Source of the DNA: Colius striatus
Lineage: Eukaryota; Chordata; Aves; Coliiformes; Coliidae
Length of the DNA: 64,000 nucleotides
Assembly (NCBI RefSeq): GCF_028858725.1
Contig: NC_084760.1
Span: forward strand, 95,353,867-95,417,866
Direction of reading: 5' to 3'
Program-made: the position numbers and the translations under genes
The notes under the pieces: generated by a model
The model's input: only the letters and a program-made list of their open reading frames with translations
What the model was told of the DNA's origin: nothing
The model's database searches: none
Shown here: one piece after another, positions 1 through 9,438 of the stretch
Numbering within the stretch: the first letter of the stretch is position 1
How the letters are laid out: the number at the start of each line of letters is the position of its first letter

Positions 1-1400
1 AAGGCTTGGATTTTTAAAATTAGGCAGACGTTTACCTGCACAGAACAAGGGCCGGAAGAACAGGGAGGATTAAATTGTACACAGCTTTTTCTGTTCTTCT
101 ATATTTACATCTTTAGGAAGAAAAAAAAGGCAAAGGACTTCAATGACATTTACCATTCCTCATTATTAAGGCTTACATAGTTCACCTTAGTGATTCAATA
201 ATGACAAAGTAACTCTTCTTATCTTGAACAAATCAATATGTCTACATAGAAAATGAGCTCTAAAACAAGGCAGGCAGTTCTAAGCCTCCCCGTCTTTCTG
301 AAGGATGCCATCACTTGACAGCAGCAATGCAAGAAGTCCATATCTGAGACTTTTTAACGTCTGCCCAAGTTTTCACATCATTAAGATCAAGCGCTTACTT
401 TGAGTCTTTGACAAATATATGAGAACGGTATTAAGACACACAAAACTGAAATAAGAATAAATAGAAATGATGTAAAACTCTTTATTTTGGGTTGTACCAG
501 TAGACCCAAACCCCAGTCATTTAATTCAGACCCACGTGGGACATCACTTACTTGATTTCAGCAGAGCTCTGTAGACAACAGTAAATACAAACCCAAAAAT
601 ACAATACAAACACAGAGACAAAATCACAAAGACGGCTAACCTGCACTTATATTTCAGAACATGCAAAGCTTCCAACAGTTTCATTAACTGAGCACTGTGT
701 GCACAAAAGCATCAAGTTTTTACTGTACAGGGAAGGTGAATACCGGTAAGAGGAAATTTCAAGGCTTTGGAAATGCTGTTGATTTCTCACAAATGCAGGA
801 ACTTAGAGAAATGTCATTGTGGTTTTCCCTACTAAAATAACTTGTTTTTCTAGGATACTAATATATCTTTCTGAGAGATCTCTGCATATTTTAAAAACTG
901 AGTTAAAACTAATTTTAAAAAACACTTCAGCAAATATTTTTTGTATACCATACCTATCTTTCTGTCTTCCATTTTTTATATTACTTTTACACTTCAGAAA
1001 GTAATTTAAAAACCTGCAGCAGGCTTTCCTATGTCTCCTCCACAGCGACCTTGCAGGGCTCTGGCAATACCTACCATTTTGTAGGTTCCCAAATAGCTGT
1101 GCTGTTCAGAGACAAAGCACAGATGACTACATTGCTCTAGACGAGGAAGTGGGGGTACTGCAGTGCCAGAAGAGCCTTTCTTCAAAGCAGTCCTAAGGTA
1201 GTGATCTAGTGTGTGTTTTAAAGAGAATAATGACAGGGAATAAAAGAAATCCAACAATACAACCAGCAGAAAGCCCCTTAAGAAATAGTTTATTCTATAT
1301 AGAGAGGTGTTCTGTTTTTTTTTCTAAAGTTAACTAAGGTATCATCAGGATTCGTTTTAAACACACAGTCCTCATAGAGTCGTTGGAAGGGCACCACTGG
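1..1400. other. Intergenic sequence upstream of EPCAM, no supported coding gene
   Basis: AT-rich sequence with no ORF I recognise and no repeat I can name. On the minus strand there is an AATAAA at 486-481, with A/T-rich sequence beyond it, and another AATAAA-containing stretch near 1290. These could end a minus-strand transcript starting in the EPCAM CpG block, but AT-rich DNA gives such hexamers by chance. The neighbour expected here from vertebrate gene order is CALM2, on the opposite strand. None of its EF-hand coding sequence is visible. Confidence 0.6.
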
Positions 1401-1426
1401 ATGTGAACAAAACTAAAGCGTGAAGA

Positions 1427-1522
1427 TTTATTACTGGCTCTCAGCTAGCCGAGACTGGACTACAGGAACGATCCGTGGCCGCTTGCCCTCAAAGGGAAGA
1501 GAAAACATCGGCCGCCTCTCTC
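1427..1522 (-). other. Possible terminal exon of an antisense transcript
   Basis: Read on the minus strand, a good 3' splice site (pyrimidine run ending CCCCCAG) lies just before 1522. It is followed by an open frame coding for a basic tail that ends …VQSRLAESQ. The stop codon at 1433-1431 overlaps a poly(A) signal (TAATAAA, 1433-1427), with T-rich sequence after it. The frame stays open upstream to 1844, but that part is GC-rich and may be open by composition alone. I do not recognise the peptide. It could be a small antisense gene, a non-coding RNA or chance. Confidence 0.25.
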
Positions 1523-2297
1523 CTGGGGGAAAGGAAACAGCAGGGTTCAACGGCCCCTGGACTGGGGCAGGGACCTCGGAGCCAGCCACCCCCGGGGAGG
1601 CCTTCCTCAGCCCTCCGAAGGCCATCGGCTGGAGCAGAAAGCCCCGAGCTAGGAGAAGAGCCGGTTTTGTTCCCCCAGCCCCTGTCTCACGGTGCAGGGC
1701 CGCCTCCCCACCCCGCAAAACAAACACGCCCGGGAGGTTCCCCCGATGACTAACAGTTTCTCTTCGACGGCGGGGGCGGCCGTCCCTCGGCTCCCCGACG
1801 ACGACGCCCCCTCCTTCTCTCCCTCTCCGGCCCTGTCCCGCCACCCCTCCGGCACGGGCGGGATAGTTTCACAGCCCCTTTACCGGGACGACTGCACCTC
1901 GGGGCACCCCTCACCTCCTCCCGCCCACGCCAGGCTAGGCTCTTACCCCCCTTCCCCTCCCCTCTCCTCTCCTCCCCAGCCCTACGGAAGAGGCCATACT
2001 TGGGCCAAAAGAGAAACAGCAACCCGCCCTACCCCATGCAGTTTCGCCCAGGTGTGGGGGGAGGGGACGGTGGTTTAACAGAGCGCCCGGCTGGCCCAGG
2101 AGGAGGAGTCGCCGCCGCCGCCCCCTGCGCGTCCCAGGTGTAACCAGAGCCGAGCGGGCGCGGCACAGCCACCACCTGCGGAACCTGTCGGGCGGCTCAC
2201 ATCGCTTCGCCGCCGCGCTCGTACCGCTCCGTCTCCTCCACCCGGACCTCTGAGGACTTTTGCCCGGCTTCTCCGCGCTCGGTCGACGGCCCGAGCC
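1440..2297 (+). promoter_or_regulatory. EPCAM CpG-rich promoter and 5' UTR region
   Basis: G+C and CpG content rise sharply from about 1440 and stay high through exon 1 into intron 1 (about 2870). There is no TATA box close to the start codon, as expected of a CpG-island promoter. CAGGTG/CACCTG E-boxes lie at 2049-2054, 2135-2140 and 2173-2178, with two more in intron 1 (2689-2694, 2710-2715). This is the site type bound by ZEB and Snail repressors, which are known to repress epithelial genes including EPCAM. The transcription start cannot be fixed from sequence. Confidence 0.65.
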
Positions 2298-2364
2298 ATG
2301 AAGTCGCTCTGTGGGACTGCTCTCCTACTGCTGCTCTGCGCCGCCGCCTGTGCCCAACAGACCT
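2298..2364 (+). CDS. EPCAM: EPCAM exon 1 (signal peptide)
   Basis: Codons 1-22 plus one base. It encodes a basic start (MK), a run of five leucines and an alanine/cysteine-rich cleavage region (AAACA), which is a classical signal peptide. This ATG is chosen because it opens directly onto the signal peptide and the donor T|GTGAGT follows in phase 1, as in other EPCAM genes. Confidence 0.93.
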
Positions 2365-5300
2365 GTGAGTGCCCACACTCCTCCATCTACTTCTCCCCGC
2401 CAACCGAGCTCCCTCACCCTGGCACCCCCTCTGTGGCCCCTCCGCGCCCGCGGAGCCGCCTTGGCGGTCCCCTGGTCCCCATGGCGCCGTAACATGGCGC
2501 CCCCTTTCCACCGGGACCGCGGGCGGACGGGGAGGGGCCGTCCTGCGGGAGGAAAGGTAAGCGGGGTGGGGGCAGGGGCGCCCAGCCTCTATGCTCCTTT
2601 GTCCCCGGCCAGAGCGGCCCCATAGCCCGCCGGGAGCCCAGCCGGAGCGACGGGCGTTCTCGCCTTTGTCTAGGGAGGGGTGGGTGGCCAGGTGGGAGGC
2701 GATGGGGTTCAGGTGTTCGTACATGGCCGGCTCCGCTCGGTGAGAGGCCGCTTTGTCTCTCTGTCTGCGGAGCAGCGGGTGGCGATGCCCCGGGGTGCTC
2801 GCCGGCCTCCCTGGGGGTATCCGCCCTCACGGCCGCGCTTCTCTTCCAGCATGCATCTGCGAGAAGAACAAGCGTGTCAGCAACTGCAGGATGGAGGGTA
2901 ACATCTGCTGGTGCAACTCGCTGGGTTCCGACTTGAGCGTGAACTGCAGCACTTGTGAGTAAATCATGCGTGTTGGCTGTGGGGACCTGGGTCTGCGCTT
3001 TGGTACGGGGGTGCAAGGAAAAGTGCCAAGGGAGTATGAGAAAATTACTATTAAGTTCCTGGCAACTAATGGTAGTAAGGAAGGAAAGCTTCTTCCTGGT
3101 CTTTCAGGTTAACCGGAGATGGAAGATAAGCATTTTGAATTCCTTCTGTGGAACTTCGTACGCAATAGTCACTCCAATGGCAAGGATTTCTCAAAGATTA
3201 ATTAATTTATAGTTTTCTTAAAAGCATGTATTGTGGCTTTTCGTACAAATCCAGAGGCAAAAGAGCCTTATCTTGGGATTTTGCTCTTGGTTCAAGCTCA
3301 GCAAAACTGCAAATCAGTATTTTGTTGTAAGATAAGGTAGGTAGCTGAGCTTCTTATGCATTTGCGTTGAGAAGCTGATATACCTCAGCTGTGTTGCCTT
3401 TATGCACCAGCTGTATGTTAGACACCAGTGTTTCCTTGTAGTGGCTTCAAAACTGGTTGCTTCTGATGAAACCTCGTGTTTTTACTGACTAAGAGCTCTG
3501 TTTAGAACATGCCTAGTCTGATGTTGCATAACATGACTTTCTGGTTATTTTTAGTGACTTCAAAATGCCTGTTGATGAAAGCAGAAATGACAAGCTCAAA
3601 ATCAGGTCGCCGTGAGAAACCAAAAGATGCATTTGAAGATACTGATGGCCTTTATGACCCCGAGTGTGAAAATACTGGTGTTTTCAAGGCAAAGCAGTGC
3701 AATGGAACCACCTGTTGGTGTGTGAATACAGCTGGTGTTAGAAGAACTGACAAACATGATTCAGACTTGAAGTGCAATCAATTAGTCAGAACAATGTAAG
3801 TCTTTCAATGAGATGTGCTGTGACATGAGAATGTTCTTATGCTGGGCTCTGCTTTGTAGAGTATCTATATGAGCGATGCACTAGGGATGAATGAAGATGT
3901 AGCAATAAACACTTGATTATTGCTTTTTTATTATTTTTCAGAAACAAGGAGATATTAAAGGGTTTTGAAGGGTGCTTTCTTTAAGCTTTTTTCTTTTTCT
4001 GCTGTGTTTTTTTTCCCTGGGGTTGGATTCTTAATATGTGTTCTTGCATGCATATGCTTTAAAAATATTCATTGTACTTGCTTTAAAAATATTCATTGTA
4101 CTTGCTTCAGTTGGATCATCATTGAAATGAAACATGCTGAGAGAGACACTCCTCTGAACGCTGAATCTTTAAAGAAGTAAGTGATGATAGTAAGAAGTCA
4201 TGGCAATGTCTGCAAGTGCTACTAGATCTAGTGCATTTCTAAACAATTATTTTAAAGTCAAACCTGTGAACTCATAAAGACACTTCAGAAGTGACCAACA
4301 GAGCCTTCATGAAGTTGCTTTCTCTTTTTTCTGGAAAGTAATTAACTGCTAATGAGATTCACTTCCTTTTAAAATTGAGTCAATCAAGTCAATATACTTG
4401 AAGGCAATAAATAGAAAGCAATAAAGTGAAACTGCCCAAAAAGTAAACTCATGAAGATGGCAGAAGGACTGTGTAGAAGCAGCAGGAGAAAATCAACAGT
4501 TTGACTATTTTTTTCCTTAAAAAAATGTAAATCCCACTTCCTTCTGTTAGAGGTCATATAGGAAGAATAATATACATATAGCTATTAGATTTCTCCCCAC
4601 TCTCCCCTGGAACAAAAGCTGCTACTCTATCTCCATTTATGAACTCTCAGAACTGTCTAGACTCTTCTGTCTAATAGTGCAGTAACGTATGAATTTATTT
4701 TTCAGTAAGTGCCTCTTCAGTTTTATCAATTAACCAACCTCCAGTATGATTTAATAATGAGGATGGACTGGGTTTGGTAGGGATGTAGTTAATATTGTTG
4801 GTAGTAGTTGGTATGGTGCTGTGTTTTAGACTCGTGACCAAAAGAGTGTTGGTAAGTCACTGATGTTTTAGCTGTTGCTGAAGAGTGCTTTTACATAGCA
4901 TTCAGGTCTTCTCAGACTCTCACTGCTGCTGCCCCAGTGAGTAGTTTAGGGGTGGGCAAGAGGGTTGGGGTGGAGACAACAGCAGAGACAGCTGACCCAA
5001 ATTGACCACAGGGAGTATTGTGTAATAACACTTTTTCTGGGGGGAAGTTTTTTCCCAAGTAGCTGTTGCTCAGATATTATCTGAGTTTTGATTGCTAGTG
5101 ATGAGTGATTGCTTTTGCATCATGTGGAGTCTTTCTCAGCTGACCCTTTCACTTCTGGGTCAAGGTAAACACAATCTAATAATGAGGGTTTTTTTCTTTG
5201 CTTTTGCCCTTCTGATTTTCTTCCTGGTCCTTCTAGAGGGAAGTGAGTGAGAGACTAGGTGAAGGTTTAGCTGCCAGCTGGTATCAACCCACCACAGAGA

Positions 5301-7454
5301 GACTAAAGGGAAAAAAAAAGACCAATTATACTAGTGTTTTCTGTTTCTGCAGTAGCTATGTAAAGTAGTCCTTTATTTATTTATTAAAGCTGTGGCTTTA
5401 ATATACTTACAGGTTCTTCAAGGAAACACTGACCAATCGTTACATGCTGGATGGACGCTATATAAGCAGTGTTCTGGTAAGAGGCACATAAATGTTAGTA
5501 AAGTGTCAGAATTTGATTTTTCACTGTGAATAACTGAAAATTCTTCTTTGACTTGTGCACTACAGCATAAGTCTTATGAGAAGCTCTTGAAACAGTGACA
5601 CTTCTTGAGCAGGTAGCAGCAAATAGCAGTCTCTCAACAGAAATACTGAGAAATTGCAAATTGCTCCCTGCAGTCAGTACATAAGTTCTTGCTTTGCATA
5701 ACTAAAACCATGGAATTAGAATCATATTGTAAACAATTGACTTGAGAGCAAGCGCCATAAACTTAATTCAAAGTGTGAATTTACCAGTTGGATTGTAATA
5801 TTTTGCTCTGTATTTGATAGTTCAGTGTAAACTAGCACCTTCTTAATACCAGACTTATTTTTTTTGCAGTACGAAAAACCTTACATTACTATTGACTTGA
5901 AGCAAAATTCCTCAGAGAGATCTTCTGGAGGTGTGGATATAGCTGATGTGGCCTACTACTTTGAAAAAGAAGTAAGTGTGTTTATGGGTAAAGTTTGCCA
6001 GAGAGTTGATGTGTATATTGCATTGCATTCCATTCGGTACTCCTACTGTGAACTGGTTAAAGCAAGATGAATCACTGCAGGGTCTAGGTGAATACATGTG
6101 AACTGGCAAGTCTTGGTTTTTTTGTTTCCTGTTCTTAGGTAAAAGGTGACTCCATCTTTCTTGGTAACCCACTAAATGTCAGCATTGATAATGAAAAGGT
6201 GCAGTTTGAGAAGACAGTGGTCTACTACGTTGATGAAATAGCACCAGAGTTTTCCATGAAGTCTCTGACTCCTGGCCTCATTGCTGTCATTGTAATAATA
6301 GTAATAGCAATCGTTGCTGGAATTGTTGTTCTGGTAAGTTCTGACAAAGCTGCCAAGCAGAATGAACTGGTAACTGTGTGATTTTTTTTTTTTTTTGGGG
6401 GGGGGGGAAATAACCACATATCATAGTAATGGGACCCTTGGTGGAAACAGCCTTCCTCTGTAAACTGGCTGTTTTGTTGAGACATGGGAGGTGTGAAGGC
6501 AGTAATGGACATACTGTAATGACTGAAGGGTGTTACATGAAAAATGTTGAGGAAAACAAAAGTATTAGGAAAAACTCATCAAGGTGAAAGTACCTGTTTT
6601 TTGCTTCCTTGTTTAAAGTAGTTGAGAGTGACAGCCTGCCCTGTAGCTTGCATTGGAAATCAGGGCTTAAATAAAAGTCACAATTATTCTGTCCTTCTCT
6701 TACAGGTCCTTACAAGGAGGAGGAAAGGGAAATACGTGAAAGCTGAGGTAATTAATTTCTGGTTGTGGTGTATGTGCAGGGAGGAGGTTGGCCAGATTCC
6801 AGAAACTCCTAAGTTTCTTGCAGGTTAAAAGCTTGCTTTGGGTACTTCAGATGTGTTCAAGGAGACTGAAAGTATTAAAATTGTGTGACTAGCTTTCACT
6901 ACAATTGTAGTTCACCACTGTTCACTCTGCACTACCTTCAGAGGCAACTGGTGATCTGCATTTCCCAGGGGCAGGAGGTGGTGCTGACAGCAAGTACAGT
7001 TTTTACATATCTATAGCAAGGGTTATGCAATCCACAGGAAATGCTGATAGTCTTGTTTTGTCCTGAACACCTTTACTTTGAAGTATTTGCGTGGAGCTCA
7101 CAGTTTCTATTGAAGAGCTACTTTTCAATGGAACAGTAACAAATGGTATTGATGCATGGTGCTTCCCCAAGCCTAGAGCCTTTTGTGAAGGAATCCAAGG
7201 GGTGTTAGTCTGCTCCCTGCACACACCTCCGAAAGAATTTCAAGAAAGAAAAAGCAGCTGAAGTGGTACAGTGGTCTTAGCATGTTTAATTCTGTTAGTG
7301 TTAGATCAAATCCCTTTGCTAATGAAAATCTGGGTTATTAACTCCTGTTGACTACTTCAGTTTCATGTTGAGAACTGGCACAATTGATCTTCCTCTACTT
7401 CCTCCCCTCCAGGTAAAGGAAATGAATGAAATGCATAGAGGGCTGAATGCATAA
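2298..7454 (+). CDS. EPCAM: EPCAM, epithelial cell adhesion molecule (9 coding exons, complete)
   Basis: Joined exons: 2298-2364, 2850-2954, 3555-3795, 4111-4176, 5413-5476, 5870-5971, 6139-6333, 6706-6747 and 7413-7454. They give 924 nt, 307 residues plus TAA (human EPCAM is 314). All introns are GT-AG and the frame is continuous. The signal peptide probably ends after A19, leaving Q20 at the mature N-terminus. Six cysteines (24-55) form the first small domain. A thyroglobulin type-1 domain follows (about 62-131, with CWCV at 111-114), so all 12 ectodomain cysteines are present. The paired arginines at 76-77 match the human cleavage site. The transmembrane helix is about 261-282, followed by RRRKGK and a tail ending [12 protein letters not shown] sites are at N54, N107, N194 and N228. 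The family mediates epithelial adhesion and signalling at the basolateral membrane. MSH2 follows on the same strand. Confidence 0.97.
2850..2954 (+). CDS. EPCAM: EPCAM exon 2 (N-terminal cysteine-rich domain)
   Basis: Residues 23-57. The cysteine spacing C-x-C-x8-C-x6-C-x-C-x10-C matches human EPCAM except for one residue fewer in the third gap. The acceptor is CTCTTCCAG and the donor is GTGAGT. The NCS sequon at N54 sits at the last cysteine of this exon. Confidence 0.93.
3555..3795 (+). CDS. EPCAM: EPCAM exon 3 (thyroglobulin type-1 domain)
   Basis: Residues 58-137 plus two bases. It contains LMKAEM, the GRR cleavage-type site, [17 protein letters not shown] and [13 protein letters not shown], all hallmark thyroglobulin type-1 and EPCAM sequence. 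There is one residue fewer than human between NG and CWC. The donor is GTAAGT. Confidence 0.96.
3796..4110 (+). other. EPCAM intron 3 with duplicated acceptor region
   Basis: A 315-bp intron. Its last 54 bases contain two exact tandem copies of a 24-bp unit (4057-4080 and 4081-4104), followed by CTTCAG and exon 4. No other feature is seen. Confidence 0.9.
4057..4104 (+). repeat. 24-bp tandem duplication at a splice acceptor
   Basis: The unit starts CTTTAAAAATATTC and ends ATTGTACTTG. Two head-to-tail copies are identical, which suggests a recent duplication. The pair occupies the branch-point and pyrimidine-tract zone of EPCAM intron 3. Confidence 0.95.
4111..4176 (+). CDS. EPCAM: EPCAM exon 4
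   Basis: Residues 138-159 plus two bases, beginning with WIIIEMKH, which aligns with WIIIELKH of the human protein at the start of the C-terminal ectodomain. The donor is AA|GTAAGT. Reading on into the intron would stop at once. Confidence 0.93.
4177..5412 (+). other. EPCAM intron 4
   Basis: A 1236-bp intron. About 4765-5296 is an LTR-like insert listed separately. The remaining sequence is AT-rich with no feature I can name. Confidence 0.85.
4765..5296 (+). mobile_element. Degenerate avian LTR (solo LTR type) in EPCAM intron 4
   Basis: The order of features matches the bird LTR family seen also at 27187 and 37563: a start like GGGATGTAGTTAAT, then GTATGGTGCTGTGTTTTAGA, a central GACAGCTGACCCAAA, and an end with GGGAAGTGAGTGAG and CAGCTGG…CAACCCACCACA. 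It is heavily mutated and contains no internal viral genes. It is in the same orientation as EPCAM. The family (ERVL-like) is inferred from memory of avian repeats. Confidence 0.65.
5413..5476 (+). CDS. EPCAM: EPCAM exon 5
   Basis: Residues 160-181, including [15 protein letters not shown], which aligns with TTRYQLDPKFITSIL of the human ectodomain. The acceptor is TTACAG, the donor is GTAAGA, and the exon ends in frame. Confidence 0.93.
5870..5971 (+). CDS. EPCAM: EPCAM exon 6
   Basis: Residues 182-215, with the strongly conserved block [12 protein letters not shown] and the NSS sequon at N194, equivalent to human N198. The acceptor is TTTTTTGCAG and the donor is GTAAGT. Confidence 0.95.
6139..6333 (+). 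CDS. EPCAM: EPCAM exon 7 (membrane-proximal region and transmembrane helix)
   Basis: Residues 216-280. The [12 protein letters not shown] block is followed by a continuous hydrophobic helix of isoleucine, valine and alanine starting at G261, with the AGIVVL end conserved. The donor is GTAAGT. If the intron is retained, the frame runs another 15 codons to a TGA at 6379-6381. Confidence 0.96.
6334..6705 (+). other. EPCAM intron 7 with adjoining T and G homopolymers
   Basis: A 372-bp intron holding a run of 15 T (6382-6396) directly joined to 11 G (6397-6407). Nothing else is recognised. Confidence 0.85.
6706..6747 (+). CDS. EPCAM: EPCAM exon 8 (stop-transfer and start of cytoplasmic tail)
   Basis: Residues 281-294, [14 protein letters not shown]. 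The basic cluster right after the helix fixes the membrane topology (N-terminus outside). It aligns with VISRKKRMAKYEKAE of human EPCAM. Confidence 0.93.
6748..7412 (+). other. EPCAM intron 8
   Basis: A 665-bp intron with no repeat, RNA gene or coding segment that I can see. The acceptor is preceded by a pyrimidine tract (CTTCCTCCCCTCCAG). Confidence 0.8.
7413..7454 (+). CDS. EPCAM: EPCAM exon 9 (C-terminus and stop)
   Basis: Residues 295-307, [13 protein letters not shown], then TAA at 7452-7454. The human tail is IKEMGEMHRELNA, so this end is unambiguous. Confidence 0.95.
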   Translation, partial: VKEMNEMHRGLNA

Positions 7455-7930
7455 GTGAACCACCTGAAGATGGACTAAGATTCAATCAAACAAGGATATA
7501 GCAGGAACATTGGAGGCATGGATCTTAACTCTTAAAAGATTCTTCCTGAAAGGGAAGCGATTTTGCTCAGTTAATGATTGTTAAAAATAACAGCCAAGAC
7601 TGGTAACCATGCTACTACTTTTACTATTTGTTGAGAGTTAAATCTTAAACACCCCATCTTACTCAAGTGAAACTTAACTATTGCTCCTTGATTGTATTTT
7701 TTTTCTTGATGAAATGAGTTGACAACTACTGTTACTAGGGTTTTGGAGCATATATGCTTAAACAGATATTTTACCCTTGTGTAAGTTTTATTGAAAATGA
7801 TTTTTGTAGCCATGTTGTAACAAGATGGTCTCCTGTATAACTGAACGTGACATTTTTACGGCTGTTTGTACATATTTGAAGTTGCTGTACCTTTTTTATG
7901 ACTTGAATTAATAAAACTTTGAAACAGGCT
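7455..7930 (+). other. EPCAM: EPCAM 3' UTR
   Basis: About 475 bases between the stop codon and the poly(A) signal region. AT-rich, with no ORF of interest. The end is estimated as 15-20 bases beyond the AATAAA. Confidence 0.75.
7910..7915 (+). terminator. EPCAM polyadenylation signal
   Basis: AATAAA in the context GAATTAATAAAACTTTG, with a T-rich stretch after it (GGCTTCTCATTCTTGCATGTTG). It is the first AATAAA after the EPCAM stop codon. Another AATAAA at 8191-8196 could act as a backup site. Confidence 0.8.
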
Positions 7931-8599
7931 TCTCATTCTTGCATGTTGAAATGGGGATGATCTGCCAAGCTACCGTGCTTAAAAATGCAGAAGTGTAATA
8001 ATTCCTTAAAGCAGGCACACGCAGCACTGGTGAAAATATTCTTGGAACAAGCTTTGTATTAGCCATCTAATAGGGCGGTAGCATGGTTTTTTTGGGGGGT
8101 GAAGCTGTGGAAAATTATACGTTGTCCTATTTTCCACTCTTTATTTGCAACAGGAGCAGAATGATAAAAGACAAGTTGTTTGTATGGAAAAATAAACATG
8201 CAGTGAGTGTAGCAATTTCAGGAATGTATAGACTGCTGTTTCAAATCCTACATAACTATCATAAAACCAGCCTCTAAGATAGATCTCTGGTTTAGGGTTG
8301 GGGGATGTATGCTTATCCTCTGAGGGTAGATCTGTGCAAGAGTTACTACACTACTACCTTCATTTGCATAGCTAGCATGTGCAAGGATGTTGCATTGCTA
8401 AAATCTTTCTACTGCTATTGCTGACTAAAGTTATATAGCCTCTCCATCTCCCAGAGGTTTAGACAAAAGCTTGCTGTGGCAGTTGGTGTTCTATGTCATA
8501 TATACTGGCTCACAAGCAACTATATAGTCCAGCATATTTGATTTACAAAGGAAAGGTGACTCCCATTGCTAAAGAAATGAGATGCAGCAGAAGGATTTG

Positions 8600-9438
8600 G
8601 GACAGGCTCAGTCTATGGGTGGAGGCCAAGTGAATGAGGTTCAAAATGGCCAAGAGCCAGGTCCTTCCTGCACTTGGGCCAGAGCAATCCTATGCAATGC
8701 TACAGCCTTGGGGCAGAGTAGCTGGAAAGCTGCCTGGAGGAGAAGGACATGGGGGTGTTAATCAACAGCTGTCTGAATATGACCCAACAGTGTGCCCAGG
8801 TGGCCAAGAAGGCCAGTAGCATTCTGGCTTGTATCAGAAATACTGTGGCGAGCAGGACCAGTGCAGTGATTGTCCCCCTGTTCTCACACACACCTCAAGT
8901 TCTGTGTTTGGTTTTGGGCCCCTCATTACACGGACATGGAGGTGTTGGAGCGTGTCCAGAAATGGGCAATGAAGCTGGTGAAGGGTCTGGAGAACAAATC
9001 TGATGAAGAGTGGCTGAGGGAGCTGGAGATATTTAGTCTGGAGGAGAGTGAGGGGAGAACTTATCGCTCCCTACAACTGAGTAGACTATGAAACTGTCTG
9101 AAACTACCTGAGAACTACAACTATCTGAAAGGAGGTTGTAGCAAGGTATGGGTCAGTCTCCCAAGTAACAAGTTACAGGGCAAGAGGAAATGGCCTCAAG
9201 TTGGGCCAGGGGAGGTTTAGATTGGAGATTATGAAGAACTTTTAACTGAGAGGGTTGTTAGGCACCAGAACAGGCTGCCCAGGGAGGCAGTGGAGTCACC
9301 ATCCCTGGAGGTATTTAAAAAATGTGTGGCTGAGGTGCTGAGGGATATGGTTTAGGTGTGGGCTTGTCAGTGTGATTAGTGGTTGGACTCAATGATCTTA
9401 AAGGTCTTTTCCAACTGAAATGATTCTATGATTCTATG
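8600..9438 (+). mobile_element. CR1 LINE, 5'-truncated, with intact 3' end
   Basis: It runs from degraded reverse-transcriptase coding sequence (ATGAGGTTCAAAATGGCCAAG) through CAGTGTGCCCAGGTGGCCAAGAAGG, AACAGGCTGCCCAGGGAGG and TCACCATCCCTGGAGGTATTT. It ends with TTGGACTCAATGATCTTAAAGG and two ATTCTATG units. Stops and frameshifts make it non-functional. It lies 1.1-2.0 kb past the EPCAM stop. Confidence 0.93.

Noticed and set aside
1-1400. CALM2 or another neighbour gene at the left edge
   Set aside because: No EF-hand coding sequence or other recognisable exon is present. The hexamers alone do not support naming a gene.
2197-3016. Minus-strand ORFs of 175 and 200 codons over EPCAM exons 1-2
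   Set aside because: Shadows of the GC-rich promoter and of EPCAM exons. They lack conserved motifs and splice logic.
8191-8196. AATAAA as the main EPCAM poly(A) signal
   Set aside because: An earlier AATAAA at 7910 is better placed with T/G-rich sequence after it. This one is at most a backup.
8634-9091. Several + strand ORFs downstream of EPCAM
   Set aside because: All are decayed CR1 reverse-transcriptase and 3' UTR sequence.
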